NCBI RefSeq assembly: GCF_024979295.1
Contig: NZ_JANLCJ010000007.1
Location: 101,501-165,500 of the forward strand
DNA: 64,000 nucleotides
Reading direction: 5' to 3'
Origin: Herbiconiux daphne
GTDB taxonomy: Bacteria > Actinomycetota > Actinomycetes > Actinomycetales > Microbacteriaceae
Below are positions 9,397 to 18,289 of the stretch, one piece after another. Numbering within the stretch: the stretch's first letter is position 1; each line of letters begins with the position of its first letter. Both the position numbers and the translations under genes were made by a program. The notes under the pieces are model-generated. The model did not search any database and was not told the origin of the DNA. It saw only the letters and a list, made by a program, of their open reading frames with translations.

Positions 9397-9992
9397 GCGG
9401 CAAGCTTCAGGGCGTCGTGCGCTCGTTCCTCGACCCGCGCACCTATGCGCAGGCGTTCCGGCTGCTGCACTTCGCCTCCTATTCCCACGTGCAGCCGGTG
9501 CGACTGCTGAACCGCGGCGCGAACGTCAGTTTCGCGCCCAACGTGTCGTTCCGCAACGGCGAGCGCATCACCATCGGCGCGGGCACCCACATCGGCGAGC
9601 ACAGCATCATCTGGGCCGGCAACACCTCGGGTCGCATCACCTTCGGCGAGAAGTGCCTGCTCGCCCCCCACGTCACCATCACCGCCTCGAACTACGGCAC
9701 CGAGCTCGGCGAGTTCGTGATGGACCAGCCCAAGATCGAGCGCGACATCACCATCGGCCGCGACGTGTGGCTCGGCGCGAACACCGTCGTGCTCGCGGGC
9801 GTCACCATCGGCGACCACGTGGTGGTGGCCGCGGGCGCCGTGGTCACCAAAGACGTGCCTGCGCTGGCGATCGTCGGCGGTGTTCCGGCCCGGGTGATCG
9901 GATGGCGCGGCGGAGTCGAGCCCGCGGCGGCTGACTCTAGCGAGACCCTCGCCACCGGATCCGCGCCCGCCGGCACGGGCGCGGGAGGCTGA
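9393..9992 (+). CDS. Hexapeptide-repeat acyltransferase (WcaF/NodL-like)
   Basis: A 199-residue protein. The ATG at 9393 overlaps the preceding stop and gives [17 protein letters not shown]. From about residue 45 it has left-handed beta-helix hexads ([18 protein letters not shown] and [19 protein letters not shown]), and it ends with the family-typical [18 protein letters not shown], then PARVIG. Members are trimeric acetyltransferases that use acetyl-CoA to O- or N-acetylate sugars. Here it probably decorates the polysaccharide. The acyl donor could be something other than acetyl-CoA, since the operon makes its own acyl carrier protein, but that is inference. Confidence 0.87.
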   Translation: MSGKLQGVVRSFLDPRTYAQAFRLLHFASYSHVQPVRLLNRGANVSFAPNVSFRNGERITIGAGTHIGEHSIIWAGNTSGRITFGEKCLLAPHVTITASNYGTELGEFVMDQPKIERDITIGRDVWLGANTVVLAGVTIGDHVVVAAGAVVTKDVPALAIVGGVPARVIGWRGGVEPAAADSSETLATGSAPAGTGAGG

Positions 9993-9993
9993 C

Positions 9994-11007
9994 GTGAGCA
10001 CTCCCCCGCAGGTCGCCGTGATCATCGTGAACTACAACACGAAGGTCGAGACCTCGGCGAGCGTGCGCAGTCTGCTCGACGCGACATCCGTTCCGCTCGA
10101 GGTCGTGGTGGTCGACAACGGCTCGGTCGACGGCAGTGCCGAGGCCCTGCGCGAGGCGTTCCCCTCGATCGAGGTCGTCGAGGCGGGTGAGAACCTCGGC
10201 TTCGCGGCCGGCGTCAACCTCGGCGTGGCCCGTTCGAGCGCGCCGTGGGTGCTGCTGCTCAACCCCGACACCATCGTGCTCGAGAAGGCGGTCGACAACC
10301 TGTTCGCGTTCGCCGTGGAGCATCCGCAGCACGGCATCTACGGCGGGCGCACCCTTCGGCCCGACGGCAGCACCGACCCGAGCTCGTGCTGGGGGGCCAT
10401 GACGCTGTGGTCGCTGACCTCGTTCGCCCTCGGGCTCTCGACGGTGTTCAAGCGGTCTACCCTGTTCGACCCCGAGTCGCTCGGGCACTGGAACCGCGAC
10501 ACCCTGCGTGAGGTGCCGATCATCACCGGATGCCTGCTGCTCACCTCGCGCGACGACTGGAACGCGCTCGGCGGCATGGACGAGCACTTCTTCCTCTACG
10601 GCGAAGACGCCGAGTTCTCCGACCGCGCCCGCAAGGCCGGCATGCGACCGGTGGTCGTTCCCGGCGCCACGATCATCCACGCCGTCGGCGGGTCGACGGC
10701 CTCGAGCGGCCGCAAGATGTCGATGGTGATGGCCGGCAAGGCGACCGTGCTGCGCACCGCCTGGGGCCGCCCTGCCGCCACCGTCGGCATCCGTCTTCTT
10801 CAGCTCGGCGCCCTCGTGCGCGCGGTGCCCGCTCTCGCGCGGCGCCGATCCGACTCGACCTGGGCCGTCGTCTGGCGCTCACGGCGCCAGTGGCGCGACG
10901 GCTACCCGGCGGCGAAGGAGCGGCTCTTCGGGCTCCCCGTCTCTCACGACCAGCAGCACAGCACCGACGACCGCAATACACGATCGGCAGAAGGAGCACG
11001 GCCATGA
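9994..11007 (+). CDS. Glycosyltransferase family 2, rhamnosyltransferase-like
   Basis: A 337-residue protein with a GTG start. Motifs: VAVIIVNYNTK, VVVVDNGSVDGS, ENLGFAAGVNLG and the metal-binding LLLNPDTIV near residue 87, then GMDEHFFLYGEDAEFSDR. This combination (NYN, NLGFA, NPD, FLYGED) is typical of the rhamnosyltransferase-like GT2 group in actinobacteria. The C-terminus (about 70 residues) is basic and may lie against the membrane. The next gene overlaps by ATGA and its AAGGAG site lies inside the end of this gene, so the two are translationally linked. Confidence 0.87.
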   Translation: MSTPPQVAVIIVNYNTKVETSASVRSLLDATSVPLEVVVVDNGSVDGSAEALREAFPSIEVVEAGENLGFAAGVNLGVARSSAPWVLLLNPDTIVLEKAVDNLFAFAVEHPQHGIYGGRTLRPDGSTDPSSCWGAMTLWSLTSFALGLSTVFKRSTLFDPESLGHWNRDTLREVPIITGCLLLTSRDDWNALGGMDEHFFLYGEDAEFSDRARKAGMRPVVVPGATIIHAVGGSTASSGRKMSMVMAGKATVLRTAWGRPAATVGIRLLQLGALVRAVPALARRRSDSTWAVVWRSRRQWRDGYPAAKERLFGLPVSHDQQHSTDDRNTRSAEGARP

Positions 11008-12731
11008 CGCAGGAGATCATCACGGTAGTGGACGGATTGCGCAAAAGCGCGCGCGATCTCGGCAACGACCACGGAATCCTCTACTACAGCACGCCCGAGA
11101 CCACGACCTACCGCGGGTATGCCGACCTCGACGAGAACGCGCGCCGCATCGCGAACGCGCTGGCGAAACGCGGGCTCGGCGTGGGCGACACCGTCGTCAT
11201 CGGCCTGACCGACGCCCTGCAGGTGGCGGATGCCGCGTTCGGCGCCATGTACGCAGGGCTCGCCTTCGTGCCGGCCCCCGTCGCCGGCTACGGAACGGGC
11301 CCGCAGCTCGGGCACACCGTCGCCCGCATCGCCGCGACATCCGAGGCTTCGGCCCTGCTCGTCGACACCAAGGTGATCGACCGGCTCGGCGACACCATCG
11401 CCGACATCGGCATTCCGGTGCTCGTGCTCGAAGACGTGCTCGCCGAGGGCGACGCCGACGCCTGGGAGCAACCGGCCATCGACGGCGACACCATCGCCTA
11501 CCTGCTCTTCACGTCGGGCTCCACGGGCGACCCCAAGGGCGTCATCACGACCCACCGCAACGTGGTGGCCACGGCCCAGACCACCGGAGTGCTCTTCCAG
11601 AGCAACCGCGATGCCACCATCGTGGGCTGGGCGCCGATGCACCACATCATGGGTCTCGCGACGCAGGTGATCTTCCCCGCCGTCAACGGCGCCCAGGCCA
11701 TCGCCTGCGCGACCGAGCTGTTCCAGCGCCGCCCGATCTTCTGGCTGCAGCTGATCAGCAAGCACCGCGGCACGATGAGCCCGGCCGGCAACTTCGCGTT
11801 CGACCTCGTCACCCAGCTCGCCACCGACGAGCAGATCGCCGACCTCGACCTGTCGAGCCTGATCAGCCTGTTCTCGGGCAGCGAGCCGGTGCGGCCGAGC
11901 ACCCTGCGCGCCTTCCTCGCGCGCTTCGCGCCGACCGGCATCACCGAGAAGATGGTCGCACCCGTCATGGGCATGACCGAGGCCATGATGATCTCGGGCA
12001 AGTTCCCCGAAGACGACCTCGTCATCAGTCATTTCGACAGCGCCGAGCTGCAGGCCGGGCACCTCGTGCCCTCCACGGGCGAGGGCAGCGTGGAGTGGGT
12101 GTCGTGCGGCCGCTGGCCCGACAACATCCACGTGCGGATCGTCGACCCCGAGACCCTGGCCGTGGTTCCCGACGGCGAGGTCGGCGAGATCTGGGTCGCC
12201 TCGGCGTCGGTGTCGCCCGGTTACTTCCGCCGCCCGGATGCCACCGCCGAGACGTTCGGCCTGAAACTGCCGGGCGACGACAACGCCTACATGCGCACCG
12301 GCGACCTGGCCGCCGTGATCGACGGCCAGCTCTACGTCACCGGCCGCCTGAAGGAGATGATCATCATCCGCGGGCGCAACCTCTACCCGCAGGACATCGA
12401 GGCAGCCGCCCGCACCGTGCACCCCGCGGTCGGCATCGGCGCCGCGTTCGAGCTGGCGGGGCATCCGTCGGTCGTCGGACTCGCGTTCGAGGCGTCGGCC
12501 GAGGCGCTGGGCGACACCGATCCCGACGCGCTGGCCGCCCAGGTGCGCGAGACCATCGTCGCCGGCTTCTCGCTGCCGTCGCTCGCCGTGATGATCGTGC
12601 CCGAGGGCGCTCTGCCGCGAACCCCCACCGGCAAGGTGCGCCGGCAGCCGACCCGCCAGCAGATCGAAGCGGGCGCCCTGCCCGCCCTCTCGTCGAGCGG
12701 CTTCAACCCCGTTCACGCCAACACCCCCTGA
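11004..12731 (+). CDS. Fatty-acyl-AMP ligase-like enzyme 1 (ANL superfamily)
   Basis: A 575-residue adenylate-forming enzyme. The ATG at 11004 has AAGGAG 8 bp upstream. Motifs in order: phosphate loop LLFTSGSTGDPKGV (about 168-181), the region WAPMHHIMGLATQ corresponding to the fatty-acyl-AMP-ligase HDMGL box, the FAAL-typical RPIFWLQLISKHRGTMS and SGSEPVRPSTLRAF, LGMTEAMM-like MGMTEAMM (about 322), YMRTGDLA (429), GRLKEMIIIRGRNLYPQDIE (447-466) and the C-terminal lysine motif RTPTGKVRR (540). FAALs activate a fatty acid as acyl-AMP and pass it to a carrier protein rather than to CoA. A carrier gene follows two genes later. The usual Asp of HDMGL is Ile here. Confidence 0.85.
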   Translation: MTQEIITVVDGLRKSARDLGNDHGILYYSTPETTTYRGYADLDENARRIANALAKRGLGVGDTVVIGLTDALQVADAAFGAMYAGLAFVPAPVAGYGTGPQLGHTVARIAATSEASALLVDTKVIDRLGDTIADIGIPVLVLEDVLAEGDADAWEQPAIDGDTIAYLLFTSGSTGDPKGVITTHRNVVATAQTTGVLFQSNRDATIVGWAPMHHIMGLATQVIFPAVNGAQAIACATELFQRRPIFWLQLISKHRGTMSPAGNFAFDLVTQLATDEQIADLDLSSLISLFSGSEPVRPSTLRAFLARFAPTGITEKMVAPVMGMTEAMMISGKFPEDDLVISHFDSAELQAGHLVPSTGEGSVEWVSCGRWPDNIHVRIVDPETLAVVPDGEVGEIWVASASVSPGYFRRPDATAETFGLKLPGDDNAYMRTGDLAAVIDGQLYVTGRLKEMIIIRGRNLYPQDIEAAARTVHPAVGIGAAFELAGHPSVVGLAFEASAEALGDTDPDALAAQVRETIVAGFSLPSLAVMIVPEGALPRTPTGKVRRQPTRQQIEAGALPALSSSGFNPVHANTP

Positions 12732-12756
12732 CCCCTACCCGAGGAGCCACCCGTTC

Positions 12757-14478
12757 ATGACCCGAACCCCGCCCGAAACCCTCGTCGACGCCCTGCAGTC
12801 CACCGCCCTCACCCGGGGCGACGACCGCGGCATCGTGTTCTATGCCAGCCCTGACTCGAGCGACTACCGCGGTTACGCCAGCCTCGACGAGCATGCGCGC
12901 ACGATCGCGCAGGCCATCGCGGTTGCCGGATACGGCCCCGGCGACGCGGCCGTGGTGGCGTTGCAGCCCGGACTGGCCTGGGCCGATGGCCTCTACGGCG
13001 CGCTCTACGCCGGCCTCGCGATGGTGCCCACCCCGGCGGCGGGTCCTGGGCTGGCCGGCCGGATCACGGGGCTCGCGGTCGCGTCGAAGGCGGCGGTGCT
13101 CATAGCGGATGCGTCGGTGGTCGACCTGCTCGGCGACGCCGCCGACGACCTCGGCGTCGCGGTGCTGACCATCGAGTCGCTTCTCGCCACGGGCGACGCC
13201 GCGGCCTGGGAGAAGCCGGCGATCGATGCCGGGTCGACCGCGCTGCTGATGTTCACGTCGGGCTCGACCGGCGACCCCAAGGGGGTCATCGGCACCCACG
13301 GCGGGTTGCTCGCCAGTTCCTACGTCGTGGCGGAGGCGATGAACTTCGGTCCCGAGTCGACGTTCGTCGGCTGGCTGCCGATGCACCACGCCATGGGGCT
13401 CTGCCTCGAGGTGCTGACGCCGGCGACGGCGGGCGTGCAGAGCGTCGCCACGTCGCCCGAGCAGTTCCAGCGCCGGCCCCTGTTCTGGCTGCAGCTCATC
13501 AGCGACCACCGGGGCACCGCCACCGCGGCCGGCAACTTCGCGTTCGGCCTGTGCGCGCAGCTCGCGACCGACGAACAGATCGCCGCGCTCGACCTCTCGA
13601 GCCTCGAATGGACGATCTCGGGCAGCGAGCCCGTGCGCCCCGAGACCGTTCAGGCGTTCCTCGACCGATTCGCGTCGACGGGCCTGCGCTCGTCGACGAT
13701 CGCGCCGGCACTCGGCATGACCGAGGCCATGCTCATCACGATGAAGCCCTACGACGACGACTTCGTCACCCGTTACTTCGACGCCGGCCTTCTCGAGACC
13801 GGCGAACTCGTCGCGGCGGAGGGCGACGGCTCGATCGAGCTGGTCTCGGTCGGGCACCCGCTTCCGCGCACGACGCTCAAGATCGTCGACCCCGACCGTC
13901 TGGTCGAGGTGTCCGACGGGCAGGTCGGCGAGCTGTGGATCTCGTCGCCGGTCGTGTCGCCCGGCTACTTCGAGCGACCCGAGGCGACCGCCGAGACGTT
14001 CGGGTTCCACCTGGCGGGCGACGATCGCTCCTACATGCGGTCGGGCGACCTCGCCGCGACCCTCGACGGCGAGCTCTACGTCACGGGTCGTCTCAAAGAG
14101 GTCATCATCATCCGCGGTCGCAACATCTACCCGCAGGACATCGAGGCCGCCGCCGCCGCGCTCTCCCCCGCGCTCGGCATCGCCGCGGCGTTCGAGCTGA
14201 GCGGGCCGCGGCCCGGGGTCGGCGTGGTGGTCGAGGTCGACGAGGAGCTCACCGAGGGAGTCACCCTCGACGAACTCTCGTCGCTCGTCACCGAGACCGT
14301 CACGAAGCGGTTCTCCATCCCGTCGGTCACCGTGTCGCTCACGCCCATCGGCTCCCTACCGCGCACGCCGACCGGCAAGATCCGCCGCAAGCCCACTCGC
14401 CAGCAGCTCGACAACGCCGAGCTCGTCGTCCTGCATCCCGCAGGAGTCCCGGCCGCGGCATCCGCCTCGGCCCGCTGA
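12757..14478 (+). CDS. Fatty-acyl-AMP ligase-like enzyme 2 (paralog of the preceding gene)
   Basis: A 573-residue adenylate-forming enzyme, colinear with its neighbour throughout and clearly a tandem duplicate that has since diverged. Motifs: LLMFTSGSTGDPKGV (about 163), WLPMHHAMGLCLEV (the HDMGL box with Ala for Asp), SGSEPVRPETVQAF, LGMTEAMLIT (318), YMRSGDLA (425), GRLKEVIIIRGRNIYPQDIE and RTPTGKIRR (535). GAGGAG precedes the ATG. Two ligases with one carrier protein suggest that two different acyl groups, or an acyl activation and a second transfer step, are used. Which acids they accept cannot be read. Confidence 0.85.
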   Translation: MTRTPPETLVDALQSTALTRGDDRGIVFYASPDSSDYRGYASLDEHARTIAQAIAVAGYGPGDAAVVALQPGLAWADGLYGALYAGLAMVPTPAAGPGLAGRITGLAVASKAAVLIADASVVDLLGDAADDLGVAVLTIESLLATGDAAAWEKPAIDAGSTALLMFTSGSTGDPKGVIGTHGGLLASSYVVAEAMNFGPESTFVGWLPMHHAMGLCLEVLTPATAGVQSVATSPEQFQRRPLFWLQLISDHRGTATAAGNFAFGLCAQLATDEQIAALDLSSLEWTISGSEPVRPETVQAFLDRFASTGLRSSTIAPALGMTEAMLITMKPYDDDFVTRYFDAGLLETGELVAAEGDGSIELVSVGHPLPRTTLKIVDPDRLVEVSDGQVGELWISSPVVSPGYFERPEATAETFGFHLAGDDRSYMRSGDLAATLDGELYVTGRLKEVIIIRGRNIYPQDIEAAAAALSPALGIAAAFELSGPRPGVGVVVEVDEELTEGVTLDELSSLVTETVTKRFSIPSVTVSLTPIGSLPRTPTGKIRRKPTRQQLDNAELVVLHPAGVPAAASASAR

Positions 14479-14513
14479 AGAACCACCAGATCCGATCACG
14501 AGGAGCACACACC

Positions 14514-14792
14514 ATGTCCCAGGCAAGCAGCAGCCCCCAGACCGAGTCGACCCCGCAGTCCACCGGTGACTGGCTGATCGAGCGCATCCGCCTCTACAAC
14601 CAGGTCGACGCCGAGGAGGTCACGCTCGACGCGCCGCTGACCGAGCTCGGTCTCGACTCCATCTACGTGATGACCCTGTGCGGCGACATCGAGGACACCT
14701 ACGGCCTCAGCATCGACCCCACGTTCTTCGCCGAGTTCGAGACCCTCGGCCAGGTCGCCACCGCGCTCGACGAGCGGATCGCATCAGCGTGA
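14514..14792 (+). CDS. Acyl carrier protein
   Basis: A 92-residue protein. The first 18 residues are Ser/Thr/Gln-rich and disordered-looking; the rest is an acidic four-helix carrier domain. The phosphopantetheine attachment site is the Ser of TELGLDSIYV (Ser49). AGGAG lies just ahead of the ATG. It should carry the acyl group made by one or both AMP-ligase-like enzymes as a thioester. The stop overlaps the GTG of the phosphopantetheinyl transferase gene as GTGA, so carrier and activating enzyme are made together. It is a free-standing carrier, not part of a polyketide or peptide synthetase. Confidence 0.92.
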   Translation: MSQASSSPQTESTPQSTGDWLIERIRLYNQVDAEEVTLDAPLTELGLDSIYVMTLCGDIEDTYGLSIDPTFFAEFETLGQVATALDERIASA

Positions 14793-15469
14793 TCGAAGCG
14801 GCGACGGATCCGGAAGGCGGCACCCGTGACGGGTGCGCGCTGATCGGGTCCGTCGAGGTGTTCTGGCGATTCGGGCACGCCCCGAGTCCGTCGACGACGC
14901 GCGCCGACGTGTCGCGCACGGCGCACCGGTGGCTCGCCCGCCTGGTGGCCGACCGCGACGTCTTCGCGTGGCGCGGGCTGGAGCGATCCGGCCCTTGGTC
15001 GAAGCCGCAGCCCGTGGGCGCTCCCGACGCCGACGTGAGCATCTCGCACACCGGGCCGGTCATCCTCGTGGCGGCCTGCCGCGGCGCCCGGGTGGGCGCC
15101 GACATCGAGCCGGCCACCTCCACGGCCTTCGACTCGGCGAGCCTCACCCGCCGCATGTGCACGCCGCACGAGGAAGAGGTGGCCGCCACCCTCCAGGGCG
15201 ACGCCCGCCGCCGCTACCTCGCCACCGTGTGGACCGCCAAGGAGGCCGTGGTGAAGGCCCAGGGCGCCGGCCCCGGCCGCCCGGGCCCGCGCCGCGACTT
15301 CCGCACCATGGTGCTCGACCTGCCCGACCCCACCGCCCTCTTCTCGGCCGCAGCCGCTCCCGCGGCCGGGCCCGCGCATCCGGCCGCCGCGGCCGAGCCG
15401 CCGTTCGAAGCCCACCTCGCGATCCTCGACGAGAACGCGCAGCCCCTGCTCCACCGACTGACGTTCTAG
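14789..15469 (+). CDS. 4'-phosphopantetheinyl transferase, Sfp type
   Basis: A 226-residue protein with a GTG start that overlaps the carrier-protein stop. It contains both signature boxes: VGADIEPA (about 101-108, Mg-binding Asp and Glu) and WTAKEAVVKAQG (about 148-159). ISHTGPVILVAAC, earlier, is the CoA-contact stretch of the Sfp/Gsp group. It converts apo-carrier to holo-carrier using coenzyme A. A dedicated transferase coupled to one small ACP, instead of the housekeeping AcpS, supports a self-contained acyl system. The C-terminal 60 residues are variable and Ala/Pro-rich. Confidence 0.9.
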   Translation: MIEAATDPEGGTRDGCALIGSVEVFWRFGHAPSPSTTRADVSRTAHRWLARLVADRDVFAWRGLERSGPWSKPQPVGAPDADVSISHTGPVILVAACRGARVGADIEPATSTAFDSASLTRRMCTPHEEEVAATLQGDARRRYLATVWTAKEAVVKAQGAGPGRPGPRRDFRTMVLDLPDPTALFSAAAAPAAGPAHPAAAAEPPFEAHLAILDENAQPLLHRLTF

Positions 15470-15481
15470 AAAGGCACCACG

Positions 15482-16816
15482 ATGCCCACCCTCGATGGCA
15501 CGACGACCCTCGACCCCGTCACCGGCCCCACCAGTCGCGAACCGCATGCCGAGTTCATGCAGATCTGGGAAGAGGGCTACGTCTCGAACCACATCTCGTT
15601 CGAGAACATGCACGTTCCCGGTCTCTTCATCGTCGACGGCGCCCCGCTGCGTCAAGACGACGGCAAGCTCGACCGCGTCAAGATCCTCGGCTACATCGAG
15701 GCGACGATGGGCAGCGGCGCGAACTTCCGGCTGCGGCTGCAGCGCTCCGCCCTGGGGCTCACTCCCCCCGCCTGGGTGCCCGACGACGACTTCGACCTCT
15801 CCCGGCACGTGCTCTTCGCCGACACGGTCGAAGAACCGGCGACGGCCGACCTGCGGCGCCTCGCCGGCGCCTACGACGGGGTGATGTCGCTGCGGCATCC
15901 GCTCTGGCGCATGCGGGTCACCGAGCTCAGCGATGGAGACGTGGCGATCGGCATGGTGATGCACCACGCCAGCCTCGATGGCCTCTCGGGCATGAAGATG
16001 TTCTCGTCGATCTGCCAGAAGACGCCGGATGCGCCGCTGGCGGCCCCGACCGACCCCTTCGCGGGCATCCGGCCGGCGTCGGCGTGGCAGCTGCCGCGTC
16101 TGGCGTTCACTCAGTGGCGGGCGCGCCAGCCCGACGGCAAGGCGGCGTGGGCGTCGTACTGGTCGAAGCCCCTGCTGCGCCGTGCCCGGCGGGTGGCCGC
16201 GCGCATCACGCTGCCGCTGCGCTACGGGCGAGGCGGCGCCGCGGCCCGCGAGCTCTCGCTGCCGCCCATCCACTCGGCCTACCGCAAGGTCGACGCCAGC
16301 CAGGTCGGGCGCCGCGCCCGAGCCCTCGGCGGCACGGTGAGCGACCTGCAGGTGGCCGCCATCATCGGCGCGTGGCCCGGCGAGGAGCGCATCGTGCGCC
16401 TGCGGTTCCCGGTGTCGCACCACTCGGCCGACGCCCCGCACGTGCGCAACCACGTGCGCGACATGGCGGTGACGGGAGACGCCGACGCCGACCTCGAGGT
16501 CACGGTGCGCTCGGTGCACGATCAGGTGGCCGACCGCGACGCGGTGTTCGCCGGCAAGCCGGTGCCCGGATTCCCGATCGGTTACAGCACCCTGCTGCCC
16601 TGGGTCTCGCGGCCGCAGTACTTCTGCGGCGGCGAGGTGTCGGCGATCATCCCGTTTCCGGCCAGCCTCGGGCGCGACCAGCTGGCCGCGGCCGGCATCA
16701 TGTACAACGGCTCGCTCTTCATCGGCGCGAACATGCCCGTCGCCCTCGACGTCGACGCGACCGTGGGCCGCATCTACGAGGGAATGACGGGGCTGGAGGA
16801 CCAGACCCGATCATGA
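15482..16816 (+). CDS. HHxxxDG acyltransferase, wax-ester-synthase/condensation-domain-like
   Basis: A 444-residue protein of the BAHD/condensation/WS-DGAT superfamily. The active-site motif is MHHASLDGLSG (His-His-x3-Asp-Gly at about 161-167), preceded by LRHPLWRMRVTEL as in WS/DGAT proteins. Later, PIGYSTLLPWVSRPQYFCGG and IMYNGSLFIGAN correspond to the WS/DGAT C-terminal region with its Asn-containing motif. Such enzymes move an acyl group from CoA or a carrier protein to an alcohol or amine. In this operon the natural donor is the acyl-ACP and the acceptor may be a sugar hydroxyl or lipid; both are inference. It starts 12 bp after the phosphopantetheinyl transferase gene and overlaps the next gene as ATGA. 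Confidence 0.8.
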   Translation: MPTLDGTTTLDPVTGPTSREPHAEFMQIWEEGYVSNHISFENMHVPGLFIVDGAPLRQDDGKLDRVKILGYIEATMGSGANFRLRLQRSALGLTPPAWVPDDDFDLSRHVLFADTVEEPATADLRRLAGAYDGVMSLRHPLWRMRVTELSDGDVAIGMVMHHASLDGLSGMKMFSSICQKTPDAPLAAPTDPFAGIRPASAWQLPRLAFTQWRARQPDGKAAWASYWSKPLLRRARRVAARITLPLRYGRGGAAARELSLPPIHSAYRKVDASQVGRRARALGGTVSDLQVAAIIGAWPGEERIVRLRFPVSHHSADAPHVRNHVRDMAVTGDADADLEVTVRSVHDQVADRDAVFAGKPVPGFPIGYSTLLPWVSRPQYFCGGEVSAIIPFPASLGRDQLAAAGIMYNGSLFIGANMPVALDVDATVGRIYEGMTGLEDQTRS

Positions 16817-17793
16817 CGCCGTCGAGTGCGGGGAGGCCGCCGACCCTGTCGGTGGTCATCCCCTCCTATCACCGTGTCGACCGGCTGCCGGCGCTGATCT
16901 CGGCCTACCTGGCGCAAGACGCCGACGAGGTCGTGGTCGTGCTGGACGGGCCGCATCCCGGCTGGGCCGCCGTGCTCGACGACCATGACCCGCGCGTTCG
17001 CGTGGTCGAGCTGCCGCAGAACGTCGGCCTCGCCGTGGCCCGCATCGGGGGCCTTCGGGCGTCGACCGGCGACGTGGTGCTGGCCGTCGACGACGACGTG
17101 GAGCCGCAGGCGGGGTTCGTCGAGGCGCATCGGGCGTTCCACGCGGCCGGCGGCGACCGGGTGCTGCAGGGCTTCATGCCCGTCGCGCTGCCCGCGCGGA
17201 GGGGGCGGGATGCCGCACCCACCTACCTCTACGCCCGCGACTACCTGCGGCAGGTGCAGGCCTGGCGCAGCGGCGACTCGCGCACGGTGCTTCGGTCGCT
17301 CTGGGGAGGCACGCTCAGCCTCCCGCGCTCGCTCTACGAGCGGGCCGAGGCGCTCAAGCCGTCGATCCGCATCGAGTACAACGAAGACCTCGACCTCGGC
17401 CTCCGGCTCGAGAAGCTCGGCGCCACGGCGCACTTCGACGAGCACGCCCGCGCGGCCCATCACCACGACCGCGGACTGGATGCCTACCGGCGGGAGTGCG
17501 TCGCGCGGGGGCACGCCATCGCCGACCTCGAGCGCCGCTGGGGCGAGCGGCCCGCGCAGCTGACGCCGATCATCGTGATCCCCCGCTCCTACAACCGTGT
17601 GCTGGCGTGGGTGCAACGCCGCATCGCCGGCCGCGACGAACCGGGCGCTCTCGAGGCACTGCTGGCGGGCGTCTACCGGGTGGCCGGCGGCATCCGGGTG
17701 TGGAAGGTGCAAGACGGCATCGCCCGCATGCTGCGGCGAGCGCTGGCGATGCGCGGCTACCGGATCGCCACCGAGAGCGCGCCGCTACGGTAA
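16813..17793 (+). CDS. Glycosyltransferase family 2, last gene of the operon
   Basis: A 326-residue GT2 starting at the ATG that overlaps the acyltransferase stop. Motifs: LSVVIPSYHRVDRL, EVVVVLDGPHPGW, NVGLAVARIGG, the metal site LAVDDDVEPQAGF near residue 93, and IRIEYNEDLDLGLRLEKLG, the catalytic ED region. The C-terminus is basic. Its coupling to the acyltransferase suggests that the glycosyl and acyl transfers act on the same intermediate. No terminator is obvious in the 240 bp that follow. Confidence 0.86.
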   Translation: MTPSSAGRPPTLSVVIPSYHRVDRLPALISAYLAQDADEVVVVLDGPHPGWAAVLDDHDPRVRVVELPQNVGLAVARIGGLRASTGDVVLAVDDDVEPQAGFVEAHRAFHAAGGDRVLQGFMPVALPARRGRDAAPTYLYARDYLRQVQAWRSGDSRTVLRSLWGGTLSLPRSLYERAEALKPSIRIEYNEDLDLGLRLEKLGATAHFDEHARAAHHHDRGLDAYRRECVARGHAIADLERRWGERPAQLTPIIVIPRSYNRVLAWVQRRIAGRDEPGALEALLAGVYRVAGGIRVWKVQDGIARMLRRALAMRGYRIATESAPLR

Positions 17794-18037
17794 ACCGCAA
17801 CGATGGCCGCACACCTCGGCCCGAGCCGTTTCCGCCCCGCGCGGCTCGAATACTCTGAGGGTGTTCGCCCCCACTGGGCCCCCCACCCTGGGTGGCGACC
17901 ATGCCCGGGCCGACGTGCCCGGACGACCCCGGACGGGAAATCATGGCAATGGCGCCTGTCCGGGGTTTCTCTCTGTCCGGCGTTCTCTGCCCGGGTTTCT
18001 TCTCGGCCCGGCGGGGTCATCTGCGGTTGAATGAACC

Positions 18038-18223
18038 ATGGACCCCATCTTCTGGATACCTATCGGCATCATCGTCTTGATCGCCATCGGCATCGTGGTG
18101 TACTCCTACGCCCGCAGCGAGAAAGACAAACTCGACGTCGAGCACGAGGCCGAGGTCGAGGGCGAGCAGCCGCGCGATCGCGGAGCACGGCCCGACGACC
18201 CTTCGGCACCCGCAGGCGGTTAG
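18038..18223 (+). CDS. Small single-pass membrane protein
   Basis: A 61-residue protein: a very short external N-terminus, one hydrophobic helix (IPIGIIVLIAIGIVVYSYA, residues 8-26), then a charged, acidic cytoplasmic tail rich in Glu, Asp and Arg. No family is recognised. Codon third positions are G/C-rich like the neighbours, supporting coding. No clear Shine-Dalgarno site is seen. Its TAG stop falls on the left edge of a long inverted repeat (18222-18289), so that repeat may end its transcript. Confidence 0.55.
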   Translation: MDPIFWIPIGIIVLIAIGIVVYSYARSEKDKLDVEHEAEVEGEQPRDRGARPDDPSAPAGG

Positions 18224-18289
18224 CGGATGCAGAAATTTCGGCGAGTGGCGTCGCATACGGGGTCTGTCCACGAAATTTCTGCATCCGCT
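18222..18289. repeat. Long inverted repeat, copy 1 of a family with a conserved loop
   Basis: Two perfect 19-nt arms (18222-18240 and 18271-18289; core gatgcagaaatttcg) flank a 30-nt loop. The same structure occurs at 57124-57205 with an identical loop length and a similar loop (cgagtggc, then atacgg, conserved). The left arm overlaps the stop codon of the 61-residue membrane protein. No T-run follows, so it is not a standard terminator. Confidence 0.85.

Noticed and set aside
17794..18037. Possible small gene between the last GT2 gene and the 61-residue protein
   Set aside because: Only short, low-complexity frames without ribosome sites; I see no RNA or clear terminator either.
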